From the NCBI GenBank assembly GCA_034231615.1, contig CM067307.1, positions 8,878,437 through 8,942,436 of the forward strand: DNA of 64,000 bases. The letters are read 5' to 3'. Shown piece after piece: positions 10,380-22,384 of this stretch. Origin of the DNA: Meghimatium bilineatum (taxonomy: Eukaryota; Mollusca; Gastropoda; Stylommatophora; Philomycidae). The first letter of the stretch is position 1; every line of letters starts with the position of its first letter. The notes beneath the pieces were generated by a model that saw nothing but the letters and a program-made list of their open reading frames with translations, searched no databases and was not told the origin of the DNA. Both the position numbers and the translations under genes were made by a program.

Positions 10380-11291
10380 GGACGCACATCGACGAAATAC
10401 AGTCCGGTCAATACATTGTGGGTGGGGGGGGGGCAGTGCAATTGACACGAAAATATAGATGAATGGCCAGAGACGAAAAGATAACATACTGAGTATAATG
10501 AAAGGAGAGCACAGCGCCAGAGGAAAGCGTCATGCGCAAATAGAAAGGGAAAACATTCCAAGGAAATCGGAACTACAAGTTCCGTTAGGTCGAGACAAGC
10601 TTCAAGTTACTGGTGCTTCTGACGGGCGGAGACCCAATCGTGGGCGCCCGACAAAGAAAGCAGCCATGATCCAACTCTACTGTCAAGCTCTCCTATACCG
10701 GAAACATGCTCGCGGAAAGGGATATGTATCCCATGGACCCAGGCACAAATGGGACAAGGTCGTTCAGCTCAAGAACACGCCTTGCTCCCAAACGCCTAGT
10801 GTGACTTAGTCTTGGACGAGAGGTTCACGATATCGGTGAACGACACCTAGGTTAAGAAGGCGAAAGAGCCCGGGTCCAACTCTTCTGTCGAGTTCTTCCT
10901 AAACAGAAACCAAGCTCGAGAATGAGGAAAGGTTCAGTACCCTATGGGCGCAAGCACACAACGTCTAACTACACGAGGCAAGTTCACTGGCAGCAGAACT
11001 CCTTTTGCGAGATAAACATTAATGACAATCGTTTCGGCGAAGAGTCGATACACATTGTCGCCTGTCGACAGATAGGTAAGCTGTCACAAGCTAGGGAAGC
11101 ACACCACCCGAATTAAAGGCACGACGAAAACGGATGTGATGAACCTCGGATGTCCGGACCACAGAATGAGCCAACTGAGGTTCAAATAACACAGTTCTAA
11201 TGTGGAACTAGCAGTACAATGTACTTTACGCTTCCCGGCGGAAATCACACGATTTATTTGCGGTGATTATCAGAGAGCGAAAGCAGAAGAA
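10380..11291 (+). mobile_element. Retroposon family H, second copy
   Basis: Colinear with 40281-41377 over about 900 bp in the opposite window orientation, ending GAGCGAAAGCAGAAGAA. Its 116-codon open frame (10459-10809) contains MKGEHSARG. More GC-rich than its surroundings, with fewer CpG losses than the other copy. Left boundary approximate. Confidence 0.7.
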
Positions 11292-11299
11292 TAAATATA

Positions 11300-11960
11300 T
11301 ATATATATATATACATACATACATATCATTTAGCAATAAGCAGAAGTAATCCGTAGAATATTTTCTCAGAAATGGTGACTTTTCAAACAATCATATTACA
11401 GCAACGGAAGATTATTGCTTGCTTCTTTCTCTTTTTTCTTCAATATCTTTAAACATATTATTTCTAAGCAATGCTGCTCCCGCACGCAGGTTCTGTCTCC
11501 AGACATCTCCAGACGAGTTTCGGCCATGCTTTCCCAGTTTTTTGGATTCTATGTGGAATCTCATTAAAAAAAAAAAAAACTGAAAAAAACAAGATTCTTG
11601 AAAAATAACCAGATTCCCAGATCTGATAAAAAAAGCCCAGATATGTGGAAAAAGCACAGAAGTGGTAACGATGGTCATATCCACTTCTAAAATGGCCGCA
11701 AACAACAGTCCTACAAAATCAGTAAGAATAATAATATGTGAATTATGTGTGATTTTTTTTAATTTCAATTGTTTACATACTGAAAATTAATATAGCACTA
11801 CTGATCAGTAGATATTCTCTGAGATCATCACATTAAACACTGCCAAGAGCATGCATGAATGAAGTGATCTATCTACGCTCTGGAACCCCCGTCTGTCTCT
11901 CATTAAAAAAAAAGCCTGGGCCTAGGACTCACTATTTATTTACTATCTAGGACTATTATT
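11300..11960. other. No gene seen
   Basis: AT-rich DNA with a short (TA)n(CATA)n run near 11293-11325 and A-tracts. A 118-codon - strand frame (11412-11768) is low complexity, Phe-rich and unsupported. Confidence 0.5.
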
Positions 11961-11964
11961 TACT

Positions 11965-12155
11965 TATGGTTAGTTGGTTTATTGCTGATCCAGCGGTCCA
12001 TGGGCTCATGCCCTTTGATCCAATGCCATTGTGTGACATATGCATGTGTTTGTGGGGGTTGTCATTGTGAGCTGTTGAGTTGTTTTGTTCCATTTTTTTT
12101 GGTACCATAATTTGTAATCTGGCCCCAGAGGGATAAGCATTTTCTGTCATCTAGA
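11965..12155 (-). mobile_element. 3' end of LINE family 1
   Basis: Matches the terminal 190 bp of the copy at 61494 (GCTGATCCAGCGGTCCATGG, ATGCATGTGTTTGTG). Heavily 5'-truncated. Confidence 0.78.
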
Positions 12156-12461
12156 TTTGTCTTGCCACTAGTTTTAGATGAAGTGAGACAAGAGTGAGGT
12201 CAATGCTTTGACTTTGTACAACTCTTCCTCACTTAAATCTAAATCCTCAGTACAAATCGTTTTCCCATCCATGAATTGTGTAAACTAAAACTGGACGTAA
12301 AAAATAGTCATGCACAGTTGGTCGCAGTATTGCTATTCTTTGCTCCCTGGTGACCACTAGGACTATATTCATTCCTGCCTTCATCCTCTTGTTAAACCCC
12401 TAGCTCCAGCCACTTGTAGTTTCCTGGTGACTATTTTTAACCCACTTTCAATATCCTTTAC

Positions 12462-12731
12462 GCTTGTGTGTTGCCAAGGGCCTTAAAGGGGAGCAAAGAA
12501 TAGCACCACTGTTTACCTTCCATGCATGTCGTAAGAGGCGACTAAGGAGGTTATGAGATGGAGTTGGCTATCCCATATAGGGTCGGTGACCCAAAGCCAT
12601 GCTGAAGTCGGATGTGTCAGGCCGAAAGGCGCAGATATCGCAGCAATGCTGTAAACAATGACACAACACATTCCGGACTACATACTGCTAATCTGCAGGA
12701 GTTTGAGAATGAACACAGAAGAAGAAGAATG
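12462..12731 (+). mobile_element. SINE family A, full copy
   Basis: Flanked by TCCTTTAC (12454-12461 and 12732-12739). GAA tail present. Confidence 0.8.
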
Positions 12732-13147
12732 TCCTTTACCCTTTGAGCCTGCAGTAATATATTTTATTTTACCTAACCAGACTCTTTTTCTATGATCGTG
12801 GACCTAAGTCCTTTTTTATCATCGTCTATTTCTTTGTTAAGCGTTATTGTTTTTATCACAGAAGTCACTATTGTGGCTCCCATTTATGTTACATACAAGA
12901 AAGCACTCTCACATCTAGGTCATTTCTAGCAAATAATGAGACTTTGTGTGCCATTTTTACTAAGAATGTTTGCAGATAAGTACAGTTAATATTTTTACTC
13001 ATTTTCACAGATGAATCTGTTGTTATGGTGAGAAATATGACTAAAGTTGTATAACTAGTCCGAGTAGTAAAACTGTATAAACTCAACGTGGCATATATGG
13101 TGACTACCGGTACTTCCAGTGTAAGGATGAAGGTCGAAGGTCTTCCT

Positions 13148-13425
13148 CTTCTGCATTCGTTCTCAAACTACTAAAGATTAGCAGGATGTAGTCCAGAGAA
13201 CGGAATATGTTGTGTCATGGATTACAGCATTGCTGCAATATCTGCACCTTTTGGGCTGACACATCCAACTTCAGCATGGCTTTGGGTCACTTTGACCCTA
13301 AATGGGATGGGACAGCCAACTCCATCCCATAACCTCCATAGTCGCCTCTTACGACATGCAACTGGAAGGTAAGCAGTGTTGCTATTCTTTGCTCCCCTCT
13401 TGGTCCTTGGAAACACACAGGTGGG
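13148..13425 (-). mobile_element. SINE family A copy
   Basis: Reverse-orientation copy recognised by all family blocks; ends not defined by clear direct repeats. Confidence 0.8.
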
Positions 13426-13429
13426 AAAT

Positions 13430-13655
13430 ACAAATGAAATATTTTGGACATATTACATGACACCTTGTTGGAGATCTTGCTTGAAGGATAGAGTTGAGGA
13501 GAGGTGGGCAAAAGGTAGGCAGAGATATAAGTGGAAGGTAAACAACATAAGATGGACCGGATAGTCTTGCAGAGTGCACCACCAAGGCATGAGACAGATG
13601 TTGAAGGTCCTTTGCAGTCAACCTTCATTGCTGAGTCGGCACTTGATGATGATGA
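13430..13655 (+). mobile_element. LINE 3' end with GAT-rich tail
   Basis: ILLEGRVEERWAKGRQRYKW-type end region followed by (GATGAT)n; matched at 63185-63350. Confidence 0.6.
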
Positions 13656-13819
13656 TACTTACTGTGACATGGCCAGAAAATACATATCAGTCCTCAAATA
13701 TTTTGGCACACCAAAGTCTGATGTGTCTGGCTATTTGTGCAAATAAAATGGTGACAACACATTTCCTCACTCTGGGCTACATTCTGATATAAGTGGGAGT
13801 TTGAGAATGAACAAAAACC

Positions 13820-14360
13820 TATTGTTGGTTTGTAGGATAATACAGTCTGAGAGCAGAGTACGTTGTCTCATTGTTTTAATATTGGTAGCACCTTCTCCAT
13901 CTTTTGGTGTGACACATCTGACTTTATCAAGGTAGGTGTGGAAAAATGTGTATTCCCTCACAGTTGTCAACAAAACTGCCATGTTCACTGTATATTAGTT
14001 CATCTTTTCTCCATACACCACGCGTCACTCATACTAAATTGATATCATCAATCAAGTCCTTCAGCCTCCTAGAGTGTTTACATATCCTTGAGTATATAGG
14101 CCATGGATAAGGATTTTCCATCTGTCTTATCCTTGAATATATTTTCAACCTCATTTCATGTTACTCCCATCTTTATCAAATTCTTCATTATCTGTCTCTC
14201 TTCTTTGTGTGTTCCTAGATCTCCATTATTTCATTTCTCTTTGCAGGTTCCATGTCATTGATCTCCTAATTATATCTTTTACAGGTTTTTTTTAAACGTG
14301 TCCAATCCAGCTCCATATTTGTCTTGTTAATCTGGGTGTTGTGACAAATTGTTAATTTGT
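13820..14360. other. No gene seen
   Basis: T-rich sequence with no recognisable exon or repeat family. An untranslated TBRG1 exon could lie here but nothing marks it. Confidence 0.4.
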
Positions 14361-14635
14361 CTTGTTTAACGCCGTTGGTCCTACATCGGGCATGTCCTAC
14401 GTGCAGACACCAACGGAATACACCACCAATCTCTTGAATGGATACCTACAGGCAAAAGAGCAAGGGGTAGATAAAAAGAAACACTCAGAAGAACAATACT
14501 TAGAGAAAGTAAAACAACCAATTTTCATACTATTAAAGAACTGCACAGAATAGCTTTGAACAGACAGAGTTGGAGAGATCTGCCCTATGCGCTAACTTCA
14601 GCGCAAAAGGATAATGAATGAATGAATCTGGGCGT
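14360..14635 (+). mobile_element. LINE 3' end with (GAAT)n tail
   Basis: Degenerate coding end (QSWRDLPYALTSAQKD near 14560) and ATGAATGAATGAAT. About 200 bp before TBRG1 coding exon 1. Confidence 0.45.
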
Positions 14636-14855
14636 CCACTAGATCCTTGTTCATTTTAATTCCTCATCTTGTCTTGTCACCTAATGTTTAATGCTCATCT
14701 TAAGCAATTATTCACAAATATCTAGTGTATCCTGTAGCATTTTTGTCATTTTATAAGTTTACAATTGATTCAGCCATTCTGATCCATTACTGTCTTTACA
14801 TTTGTATTAAAGATAAACTGATATACATTTATTGCAGTCTATAACTACTCTGACA

Positions 14856-14992
14856 ATGCCAGGCCAGGCAGCTTCAATGACCACATTCTCACCAAGTACT
14901 AATACACCAGTTACATCATCTGTAGAAGTGAAACCTTCTAGGAAGCTTCTTGATCAGTTCATGAAGGAAAAATTTAATACTTCAAGTCAAGC
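14856..14992 (+). CDS. TBRG1: TBRG1 coding exon 1 (N-terminus)
   Basis: Starts at ATG 14856 and ends at donor GTAAGT (14993), leaving two bases of a split Ala codon. Encodes about 45 residues rich in Ser, Thr and Pro, beginning MPGQAASMTTFSPS. The exon itself probably begins at 14838, after a TTGCAG acceptor, so the first 18 bases are 5' UTR. This stretch is poorly conserved in the family; the start is chosen because it is the first in-frame ATG after the acceptor and the phase fits exon 2. Confidence 0.75.
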
Positions 14993-15539
14993 GTAAGTTT
15001 AAAATTATTGTTACAAAAAAGGTAACTCTTCATTACATGAATACATCATTATCTGGTATTCATTATGTGTTTCAGAGCACTTCATTAAAGGAATACATAC
15101 AAAGAAACCATAAAGAGACACGGCCTGACCATGGCCAAAGACAGAAATCTCCCCACAACACATAACAAGTGGAAATGACAATAGATAGATAGAATATTTG
15201 TTTCAGAACACTTCCTTAAATGAATACATCCTTATCTAGTATGTGTTGCGATAGGTTACTTTGAGATACCAGGAAAAACTTCAGAACTGTCATCATAAAC
15301 TATGACCCTACACATTCCGTTCTCTGGACTACATCCTGCTAATCAGCCAGAGTTTTCAAATAAATTCACAAGAATTTAAATGCCTTAATGTTGGAGGTGT
15401 CAAACTTTAGTTTCTTGATCACTATATATATTTGTGTGTGTACTGTGGGAATTCTGACAAATTTCATTTGCTCATTATTGCACTTATCATGAAAACCTTT
15501 TTCTATTGATCTAACATTCTGGTTCCCACTTTAAAAAAA

Positions 15540-15680
15540 CAGTTTGTTTTCAAATTCCCACTAGATATCTTCTTGTAGCAAGACATTGGTCTTATTAGAA
15601 ATTCAGCAGAATTCAGTCTGATGTGTTGTGTCATGTTTTATGTGTGACAATGGCCCAACACATACAACTTCAGCTGTAAT
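15540..15680 (-). mobile_element. Diverged SINE family B copy
   Basis: Recognisable by CAAATTCCCACTAGATAT and CAATGGCCCAACACATA. In TBRG1 intron 1. Confidence 0.55.
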
Positions 15681-16059
15681 ATGTTTAATAAATTTTACTG
15701 AAAGAGGACATCTGTATCCATATTGCTAGTAGGCCATCTTATTCATTACAACCTGTTTATCAGGGTCGATCATAAATTTTCTGACTGTGTCACTACCTTG
15801 GTGCAACCGGGAGTCCAGTAACACGCAGCTAACCTTTTCAGGTTACCAATACGAATAGTGTACATGGTCATTGCCGAGCATTTATGCAGCTGTCTGAGTT
15901 GTTACCAACAAACAGATTCACCTTGTTTTTATATCTACTATTTGCCTCTTCACGAGACTTATGTTAAGCAACCACAGTTTCCATTTGTTTTTATATCAAT
16001 TGTTTTGCCTGTACCTTAAATAGGAGCAAAGAATAGTGACACTGTTACCTGCCATGTGA

Positions 16060-16310
16060 TAAAAAGTAAAAGGTAATGGTAAGCAGAGTTATGAACCAGC
16101 ATCATATCATACAGTTTTCCATAAATGCTCAGCTACGTAGTTAGTGGTTGACCAGAAACCACATACTATAATTATCTATTGCACTTGCTCAGCAGCAATG
16201 GCACCATTCCTCTGCCTTCCTAGAGCATGAGCCATGGTACACTACTTCCTGGTTGCTGGGTGAACCACAGGAGTAACTTTTATTTCAACCCATGAATAAC
16301 GAGTGGATTT
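16060..16310 (-). mobile_element. SINE family C copy
   Basis: Reverse orientation; blocks TGACCAGAAACCAC and TACTTCCTGGTTGCTGGGTG match the family. Confidence 0.6.
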
Positions 16311-16349
16311 AAAACCAAGATTTCTGATCAGTGGATGAATGATTTAATG

Positions 16350-16560
16350 CTATGCCCATGTCATAAGAGGCAACTAAGGTTATAGCTGTGAAGTTTCCTA
16401 TTCCACAGAGGGTCAAAGTGACCCAGAAGCCATGATGAAGTCAGACATGTCAGCCGAAAGGCGCAGACGCAGCAGCTAAAATGTAAACTAAGACAACATA
16501 TTCTATTCTCCAGACTACATCCTGCTAATCTGCAGGAGTGTGAAAATGAGCAAGGAAGAA
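16350..16560 (+). mobile_element. Diverged SINE family A copy
   Basis: Core and 3' blocks are recognisable (AGCCGAAAGGCGCAGA, CTGCTAATCTGCAGGAGT) with many changes; 5' part shortened. Confidence 0.6.
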
Positions 16561-16674
16561 TTGACACTATTTGCCTCTTCATAATGCTTGTTGATTAAGC
16601 AACATTTGTTGTCAGTTATTTGACTTTATCAGTCGCTCAATATCAGTATTCAGGTACTTAGTTTGCTGTTACAG

Positions 16675-16807
16675 ATTACCTACACCACCACCTGCTGCAC
16701 TGTCAGGTGTAGTCAGTGTTCGGTCAAGGGCATTATACCTGAATGGCCATGACATGTATGCCAGGAAACTGCGCAAAATCAAACGTGTTATCAAAGATAC
16801 AATATTT
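16675..16807 (+). CDS. TBRG1: TBRG1 coding exon 2
   Basis: Acceptor TTACAG, donor GTAAGT. Encodes residues 46-90: a Pro-rich start, then the basic stretch KLRKIKRVIKD, which corresponds to the Lys/Arg-rich YRLKYLRLRK-type region of TBRG1 and begins the coiled coil. Ends in phase 0. Confidence 0.88.
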
Positions 16808-16875
16808 GTAAGTATTCTGTTTATTTATTCTTCCCCTCTTTTTTCATTTCATTCAGGAATTGAAATATGTCTTTT

Positions 16876-17275
16876 GGAGTCCAAAATGGGAACAAAGAAT
16901 AGTAACACTGTCACGTGCCATGCATGTTGTTAGTAGAAGTGTCTAATTCAAAACACAAGATCAATCAGCTTTACAATTAACATACACACCATCAGACTAT
17001 TGGGCATGTGTATGAACAAATAAAAAGTATACAAGACAGTTTCAACGATACAGTCTTTATCAAGTCTGTCAATTGGGCCATTGTCTACATTATTGTTATA
17101 GAGTTGTACAGCAGTCTCACTTATTATCAATACATGGAACTACGGAAATTTTGGATTTGAGTTATCTGTTTCACCCCATAGATTAAAGTGACCCAAAAGC
17201 GATAGATTGAAATTTGTCAGCCAAAAAGCACAGAAAAATTGTAGCAATACAGTAACCTATGACACAACACATTGA
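16876..17275 (+). mobile_element. Diverged, interrupted SINE family A copy
   Basis: The 5' block is at about 16876-16935 and the core at about 17160-17275, separated by unrelated sequence. Probably one old copy split by an insertion. Confidence 0.4.
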
Positions 17276-17866
17276 ACCGCTGGTTTAGTATTAAAAAATA
17301 TAGACCTACTTGTGTACAATCCATAAAAGAACATAGAATGTACTGTTAAGAAAGAACATCTGACAAAAATATAAACGAAAAAACAGCTGATCATTATTAC
17401 TGATTACTACGTTTGTACATGTTACATATTTCACGATGTTTATTTATAGTTAGGACTTATTTATTCAAGATAGTCATAAAATTATGAATGTAGAACGATA
17501 TTTAAGTATATTAATTATTATAATTATAAATTATCAGTAGTACAAACATCAACAAACTAGTTTCTTATGTAAAATATCAGTACAATCGCAAAACTGCCAC
17601 AACATACCTTTGTGCTGTATTAGACATATCTTCGATATCCGTTTCATCCGATGAGTTGGAGATGTCAGACTCACATCTGATTCACTTGAATCATGATCAC
17701 TGGATGGAGCATAATCTCTACTAGGTCCTAATTTTGTACTGAAATTTGCGATAAATTATAATAATCCTTCTCAAATGGACAGGTCTTGCAAGGCAGAAGC
17801 GTAACTGAAATGGTGTTTGTAAAAAAAAAAAAAAGTTTTGTAGTAGTTATCATAAATAGCCATTTT

Positions 17867-18133
17867 TCGCCCGTGTGTTGCCGGGGCCCGAAAGGGGAGC
17901 AAAGAATAACAACACTGTTTACCTTCCACGCATGTCGTAAAAGGCGACTAAGGAGGTTATGGGATGGAGTTGGCTGTCCCATCCCATATAGGGTCAGTGA
18001 CCCAAAGCCACGCTGAAGTCGGATGTGTTAGGCCGAAGCGCAGATATCACAGCAATGCTGTAAACCATGACACATTCTCCGGACTACATCCTGCTAATCT
18101 GCAGGAGTTTGAGAACGAACGCAGAAGAAGAAG
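17867..18133 (+). mobile_element. SINE family A, full copy with 15-bp target duplication
   Basis: 267 bp flanked by a perfect 15-bp direct repeat, ATAAATAGCCATTTT (17852-17866 and 18134-18148). Best-preserved flanks in the window, so probably recent. Lies in TBRG1 intron 2. Confidence 0.9.
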
Positions 18134-18277
18134 ATAAATAGCCATTTTCTAAAATAAAAATATAATCTGTCACCAAAATAGGAGAAAATAGTTGGTGTAC
18201 ATGCCTTAACAAGGCTCCGTAACTATCAGTATGAAATTCATACGGAACATCGGCAAAGTGTTAAACACTTAATATCA

Positions 18278-18460
18278 CATGTGTGTTACCTAAGCCCTGC
18301 CATGCATGTCGTAAGAGGCAGATCTGAAGGTTTTCAGGGTGTCGTTGGCTGTCACATCTCATAGAGGATTAATCAGCAAAGTGACCCGCAAGTCATGCTG
18401 AAATCAGAGTTGTCTGGCCGAAAGACGCAAATATTGTAGCCAAGCTATAAACCATGACAA
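18278..18460 (+). mobile_element. Diverged, 3'-truncated SINE family A copy
   Basis: Carries the CATGCATGTCGTAAGAGGC block and the GGCCGAAAGACGC core, then ends without the usual 3' block. Confidence 0.5.
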
Positions 18461-18649
18461 ATATGCAACCAATAATTACTATTACACCTATTGAAAATTA
18501 CACAAATATTTTAATTTAAATATTAAAAAAATTACAAATACATCTTGAAATCAAGATGCTCAATAAGTCATTGGTTTCAGTGCTTAGTGAATCATGGCTG
18601 ACTGATAATGTCGAAGACAAAATTAAGAAAACAAGTCCAGACATTCAGT

Positions 18650-18795
18650 GACAATGATTTTTTCACAGATGACAGGTTGTCATCCCATCCCCCAACATTT
18701 CTTAGTCACTCCTATGGCATGCCTGGAAAAAAAGACAATGGCCATATTCTTTGCATTTGAACTAGAAGTCTACACCCCGGTTGTCACACAAGATC
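18650..18795 (+). mobile_element. Composite retroposon, 3' module fragment
   Basis: Contains GACAGGTTGTCATCCCATCC, CCCCCAACATTTC and GAACTAGAAGTC. Provides the empty site for the MITE at 6005. Confidence 0.6.
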
Positions 18796-18842
18796 AAACA
18801 TTAGAAGAAATCAAGTTAGAATCATTAGAATGAATCAAAGTC

Positions 18843-19165
18843 AGTTTGGGAGCCATGGTAGTGCAATGTTAAATCTTTTGTCCACTGACCAGCAGACCCA
18901 GATCTGAGTCCATTCGTGATTGGTGGATTTAAATAAAAACTGCCCCCATGGTTGACCCAGAAACCAGGAAGTTGGGAATCAGGGCTCATGTTCTGTGATG
19001 TCATGAAATGGTGCCTTCACTACTAAGCAAGTGAGAGCGGTTAGGCGGTTTCTGGTCAACCTCTGATTAGGCAGCTGAGCACTTGTGCCGTTCTGAGTAC
19101 AAGACATCATCCATGTGCTATTATATGGTTCATAACTTGGCTTATCTTTACCTTTAAAAGTTAGG
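18843..19165 (+). mobile_element. SINE family C (probably tRNA-derived)
   Basis: About 320 bp, matched along its length by 28398-28681 and in reverse by 16060-16310. Head has A-box-like GGTAGTGCAATGTTAAAT. Ends ACTTGGCTTATCTTTACCTT. In TBRG1 intron 2. Confidence 0.65.
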
Positions 19166-19232
19166 GAAAGTTAAGATAGAGTATTGTAAAATACAAGTTT
19201 TTTGGTAACATTTTTTCTTTGTTTTTATATAG

Positions 19233-19303
19233 CTGAATGGAACAATCTGTGATGAGGTTTTGAGAACAGAAGAAAAATTAGCAAAGGCAAAAGAAGAAAG
19301 ACG
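19233..19303 (+). CDS. TBRG1: TBRG1 coding exon 3 (coiled coil)
   Basis: Encodes LNGTICDEVLRTEEKL followed by AKAKEERR (residues 91-114). The pattern ICDE-x-x-R-x-EEK-x-x-x-AKEERR is the best conserved N-terminal block of TBRG1. Acceptor TATAG, donor GTAAGT; the final Arg codon is split 2+1 with exon 4. Confidence 0.92.
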
Positions 19304-19399
19304 GTAAGTACATTTACAATACAAAGTTTCTATTCTTCAATATGGAAAATAAAAAATGTAAGCTAATAATCATAAATGCAGGAAACAAATTTCATATTT

Positions 19400-19690
19400 T
19401 TAAGATTATAAGCGGAGTGCAAAGGGTTTCGCATTACTTTTGTGTGGACGCAGGGTTAACAGATAACAAAGATCCTAAAAGCACCTCGTGGTGCACCCTG
19501 GAAACAGACTGCATCGAAGTTTGTGCAAAGCAGTCTGGCTGACGCTTTATGGGCCATGTCCAGGCAATGTAGATTGAGAAGGAAGGAGATCGAAAAAGAC
19601 AAACAAGATCTCTGAATGACACTTCTCTGTCCTCGCAGTCAAAACACTGTCGCAGCAGAATAACACAGTGTATGGCCTGAACTGTCTGGC
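19400..19690 (+). mobile_element. Retroposon family H fragment (5' end)
   Basis: Begins AGTGCAAAGGGTTTCGCATT and carries the GGTTAACAGATAAC block of family H, then diverges. In TBRG1 intron 3. Confidence 0.55.
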
Positions 19691-20112
19691 TATTTTCCTA
19701 TCATATCTCACAGAATTGATAAGTGGCATGCCCTTGCATACATTAGAGTGAGTTCTGATATAGATTACAATGAGCCTCCTCATGTAAGGGAAGCAGGCTC
19801 AAGAGAGGTAAATCATAGATGGTTCGTGCCAAGGATACTGTTAAACAGATCTGAACCCCAGAAGACATAACTCCTGACGAGGAATGAATACCTATCTCCT
19901 TTGGTCTTTCATGCTGCAGTTAAGACTGTATAATATGTGTGCCATATAAAGAAGAAGAAGGGCCGATCTAAGAGCCGTAAGTGATTAAAAAATATTTCTA
20001 GTTAAATGGGGAAATAACTGAAAATGTTCTTCCCTGACCTGACATCGTACATAAATTTCCAGATGTATACAAATTATTTGGATGTTTTTATTTTATGGCT
20101 TCACTCCTGAAG

Positions 20113-20213
20113 GTTTCTGCTGAGGAAGTTGCTACAATTCCAATCAATTAATGAGCCCAGTGTCACTTCTGTTAAGTCAGAAGCACAAACTCCTGTATCA
20201 AGACAACAAAAGG
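20113..20213 (+). CDS. TBRG1: TBRG1 coding exon 4
   Basis: Continues the helix as FLLRKLLQFQ (residues 115-124), matching the LLK/RxLLQLQ block that follows AKEERR in the family, then a Ser/Thr/Gln-rich linker. Acceptor CTGAAG is poor in pyrimidines, but the phase (1 nt completing Arg, 1 nt left over for Gly) fits both neighbours. Donor GTAAGT. Confidence 0.88.
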
Positions 20214-20454
20214 GTAAGTTATTTTTTATGTCTTCTCTTTCTCGCTCTTCCTTCCTTCCCCCCCACACATACATGTTTTGTTTCACCAGATTCTAAATCT
20301 GTAGTTTGAAACATTAAAGCCAGCAGAAATCAATATATATGGAGGGTATTTATATGTGATACCTACATTTATGTTGCTTGGCAATAAAGAAAGAAGCAAA
20401 GCATAGAAGCACACTGCCATGCATGTTAGAAAAGGTGAGTAAAATTTAGTAATA

Positions 20455-21180
20455 CAACTCTAGGAAAAGCGTATCAAGAATGGACTTGTGTAAGGACAGA
20501 GGTGACATGCAAGAATTTGTTCAGTTACACTCAAAACTGCAATACACAGACACAGAGATGACTCAGTCAACAGAGAAATAAATAAGTGCGGATGAGGTCA
20601 TATTGCCTATAATAATAGCAGGAATGTTCTTGAAAAATCACCTACCTACTCCACTTAAACATCGATCATGAATATGGAAATAGAAGCAATGATTATAACA
20701 CAGTTGAAATATCACCTCACACATTGATACTCTCAGACTCCCTAAAGCATTTTTCATACAATACAAAGCTGCATGTCAAGAAAAGAATGGGTCCACGTTA
20801 TTTAACAACTCGGTTGTCTAAAGTGTTACATGGATATGCTGCCCTGATCATGTATGATCAGAGGCAACAAAAGAGCAGTCTCATTGTTGGGTAATGTTAT
20901 GGTTAGCACAGTATTGAAAAGATATAGGAGCAGTAATTAATTAACTACAAAGTGAAGAAGATGAATCTGGATATAACATGCACATAAAAAGAATGACAGA
21001 TATGTAGATGACCAGGGGTAGGGCACGAAAGTGTCCTCTGTGGACAGATCCGTAGATCACATAATCAAGATCACATAATCAAGATCAAGAATATTTTGAG
21101 TCTGCATATTCTTGGATAGCTGCTGGAATGAAGAGCAGAGCATTTATGGGAATGTCCAGTCATGATGCTGGTTTCTATAA
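20455..21180 (+). mobile_element. Degenerate LINE family 3 copy
   Basis: Matches the RNase H region and 3' end of the copy at 22385-23245 at the DNA level (AAGCGTATCAAGAATGGAC, AGCATTTATGGGAATGTCC) but has no useful frame. TBRG1 intron 4, directly before the 29-bp array. Confidence 0.65.
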
Positions 21181-21189
21181 TCAAGAATC

Positions 21190-21740
21190 AAATATATACA
21201 TATTGTGTGAATCTCTGAAAATATATACATATTGTGTGAATCTCTGAAAATATATACATATTGTGTGAATCTCTGAAAATATATACATATTGTGTGAATC
21301 TCTGAAAATATATACATATTGTGTGAATCTCTGAAAATATATACATATTGTGTGAATCTCTGAAAATATATACATATTGTGTGAATCTCTGAAAATATAT
21401 ACATATTGTGTGAATCTCTGAAAATATATACATATTGTGTGAATACCTGAAAATATATACATATTGTGTGAATATTGTGTGAATCTCTGAAAGATGTACA
21501 TATTGTGTGAATCTCTGAAAATATATACATATTTTGTGAATACCTGAAAATATATACATATTGTGTGAATATTGTGTGAATCTCTGAAAGATGTACATAT
21601 TGTGTGAATCTCTGAAAATATATACATATTGTGTGAATACCTGAAAATATATACATATTGTGTGAATATTGTGTGAATCTCTGAAAGATGTACATATTGT
21701 GTGAATCTCTGAAAATATATACATATTTTGTGAATCTCGG
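21190..21740. repeat. Minisatellite, 29-bp unit, about 18 copies
   Basis: Unit AATATATACATATTGTGTGA plus ATCTCTGAA. The left part is nearly uniform; the right part (about 21440-21730) has a higher-order pattern with variant units. As 29 is not a multiple of 3, the long - strand frames seen here are by-products of the repeat. TBRG1 intron 4. Confidence 0.93.
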
Positions 21741-21875
21741 AAAATCCATAAAAAAATTAGATTGCAAATAATTTATAAGGCTCAGACGATAGTTAGTTTC
21801 TAAACCTGCTAAGTTATATGCTGTTATTCAGTATATATATATTTGTTATGTGACACAATTGTGTATATGTGACAG

Positions 21876-22067
21876 GAGTGCTTCCGGGTGTACTTCCATA
21901 TGATATTCCAACAAGTGAGTCAAACAGCAAACCTAAGGCTATCAAACGAAAGGTACAGCCGGCTTCTGCAACTGTTGCCTCAGCATCGTCACTCCATTCT
22001 GCACCAGCAGATCTTGTTTCATCTGCTGTCGGACTAGGCCCACATGGAGAACCAAAGAAAAAAAATG
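21876..22067 (+). CDS. TBRG1: TBRG1 coding exon 5 (linker)
   Basis: Encodes residues 148-211, a low-complexity Ser/Ala/Pro/Lys linker that includes GLGPHGEPKKKNG near its end. Acceptor GTGACAG, donor GTTTGT (weaker than the others). Phase fits both sides. It lies only about 130 bp after the 29-bp tandem array. Confidence 0.82.
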
Positions 22068-22384
22068 GTTTGTATATTTTCTCGGTAGTTTAGCTGACCT
22101 CTCATCTCTCTTCTTCTTTCTCTTGCTTTATCTTTCTGCTTCTTCTTGCTCTGTGGTTGAGAGGTAGTGAGTTTGTCTTAGACTGCTAATTGAACCTGGT
22201 TCAATTTTGAGTTGTAGTTAATTGGACAACTAAACCTTACAATACATCTTTGATGTAATAATACTCAATGAAAGAAGATAATAAATCATAATTGAAGTAT
22301 TCTTGTATAAAACATTGCCATTCAAATATGATCTGTCATTGTGGCAGATCTTGGATGGCAGAGGCCGAAGACACACTGCGAAGA

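Noticed and set aside
17600-17750. - strand acidic exon (SSDHDSSESD then SNSSDETDIEDMSNTA)
   Set aside because: Needs a frameshift, has only a possible donor, and may be transposase debris. Too weak to list.
21144-21767. Three overlapping - strand frames of 148 to 207 codons
   Set aside because: By-products of the 29-bp minisatellite; all frames carry the same repeated peptide in shifted order.
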